A stretch of DNA of 5,105 nucleotides from Deferribacteraceae bacterium. GTDB lineage: Bacteria > Chrysiogenota > Deferribacteres > Deferribacterales > JAISNW01. Positions 5,061-5,105 of this stretch are shown one piece after another; position 1 is the first letter of the stretch; each line of letters begins with the position of its first letter. The notes under the pieces were generated by a model, which did no database searches, was not told the origin of the DNA, and was given only the letters and a program-made list of their open reading frames with translations. Position numbers and translations under genes: made by a program. Where the stretch lies: the NCBI GenBank assembly GCA_031276055.1, contig JAISNW010000131.1, positions 1 through 5,105 on the forward strand, in the 5' to 3' direction.

Positions 5061-5105
5061 ATGATGTCCTTTCCCGCATGTATCAACCGATTTGAGTTAT
5101 TCGGA
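5061..5105 (+). CDS. Possible start of a further gene, cut by the window end
   Basis: From ATG at 5061 a frame stays open for 15 codons to the edge (MMSFPACINRFELFG). No good ribosome binding site precedes it, and the fragment is too short to assign. A minus-strand frame is also open across the same bases and ends inside the lipoprotein gene near 5015, so the direction of any gene here is uncertain. Confidence 0.2.
   Translation, partial: MMSFPACINRFELFG

Noticed and set aside
1..5105. CRISPR array, tRNA, rRNA, insertion sequence or integrase
   Set aside because: No regularly spaced repeats, cloverleaf-like segments, transposase or tyrosine/serine recombinase signatures were found on either strand.

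Overview
The window joins two unlike blocks that point away from each other, separated by an AT-rich gap of about 370 bases. Everything left of about 3296 lies on the minus strand and looks like an early (replication and recombination) gene cluster of a tailed phage or prophage. Everything right of about 3663 lies on the plus strand and encodes three predicted lipoproteins of a diderm (Gram-negative) bacterium. LPP20-type lipoproteins are best known from Campylobacterota but also occur in other diderm phyla, so no species or genus can be named from this sequence. The simplest reading is one end of a prophage next to host chromosome. Lipoprotein genes carried by the phage cannot be excluded, because no integrase, attachment site or tRNA is visible.

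The phage block reads right to left in transcription order: a 55-residue helical protein (3296-3129); a RecA-fold ATPase with Walker A and B motifs, of the phage Sak4-like/AAA_24 type (3117-2149); a RecB-like PD-(D/E)XK nuclease (2180-1653); a 64-residue putative zinc-ribbon protein (1653-1459); a RusA-type Holliday junction resolvase (1478-1086); a 99-residue acidic protein of unknown function (1054-755); and a cytosine-C5 DNA methyltransferase (755 to beyond base 1). Genes overlap or nearly touch (two TAATG stop-start overlaps, overlaps of 20 and 32 bases) and most have a GGAGG-like ribosome binding site, so this is very probably one operon. Together an ATPase that likely acts as an annealing or recombination protein, a nuclease and a junction resolvase form a homologous recombination module.

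The gap (3297-3662) has a consensus TATAAT on the minus strand preceded by a 12-base-period direct repeat, several short inverted repeats with 3-base centres, and one small GC-rich island. It contains no convincing gene.

The lipoprotein block holds an LPP20-like lipoprotein (3663-4118), a 48-residue lipoprotein (4136-4282) and a larger LPP20-like lipoprotein (4303-5025), 17 and 20 bases apart. The third looks like the second joined to the domain of the first. A possible further gene starts at 5061 and runs off the end.

The most unusual observation is that the methyltransferase keeps its catalytic PCQ motif and motifs VIII and IX but is about 31 residues too short between them, with the ENV motif (motif VI) absent and the reading frame intact.
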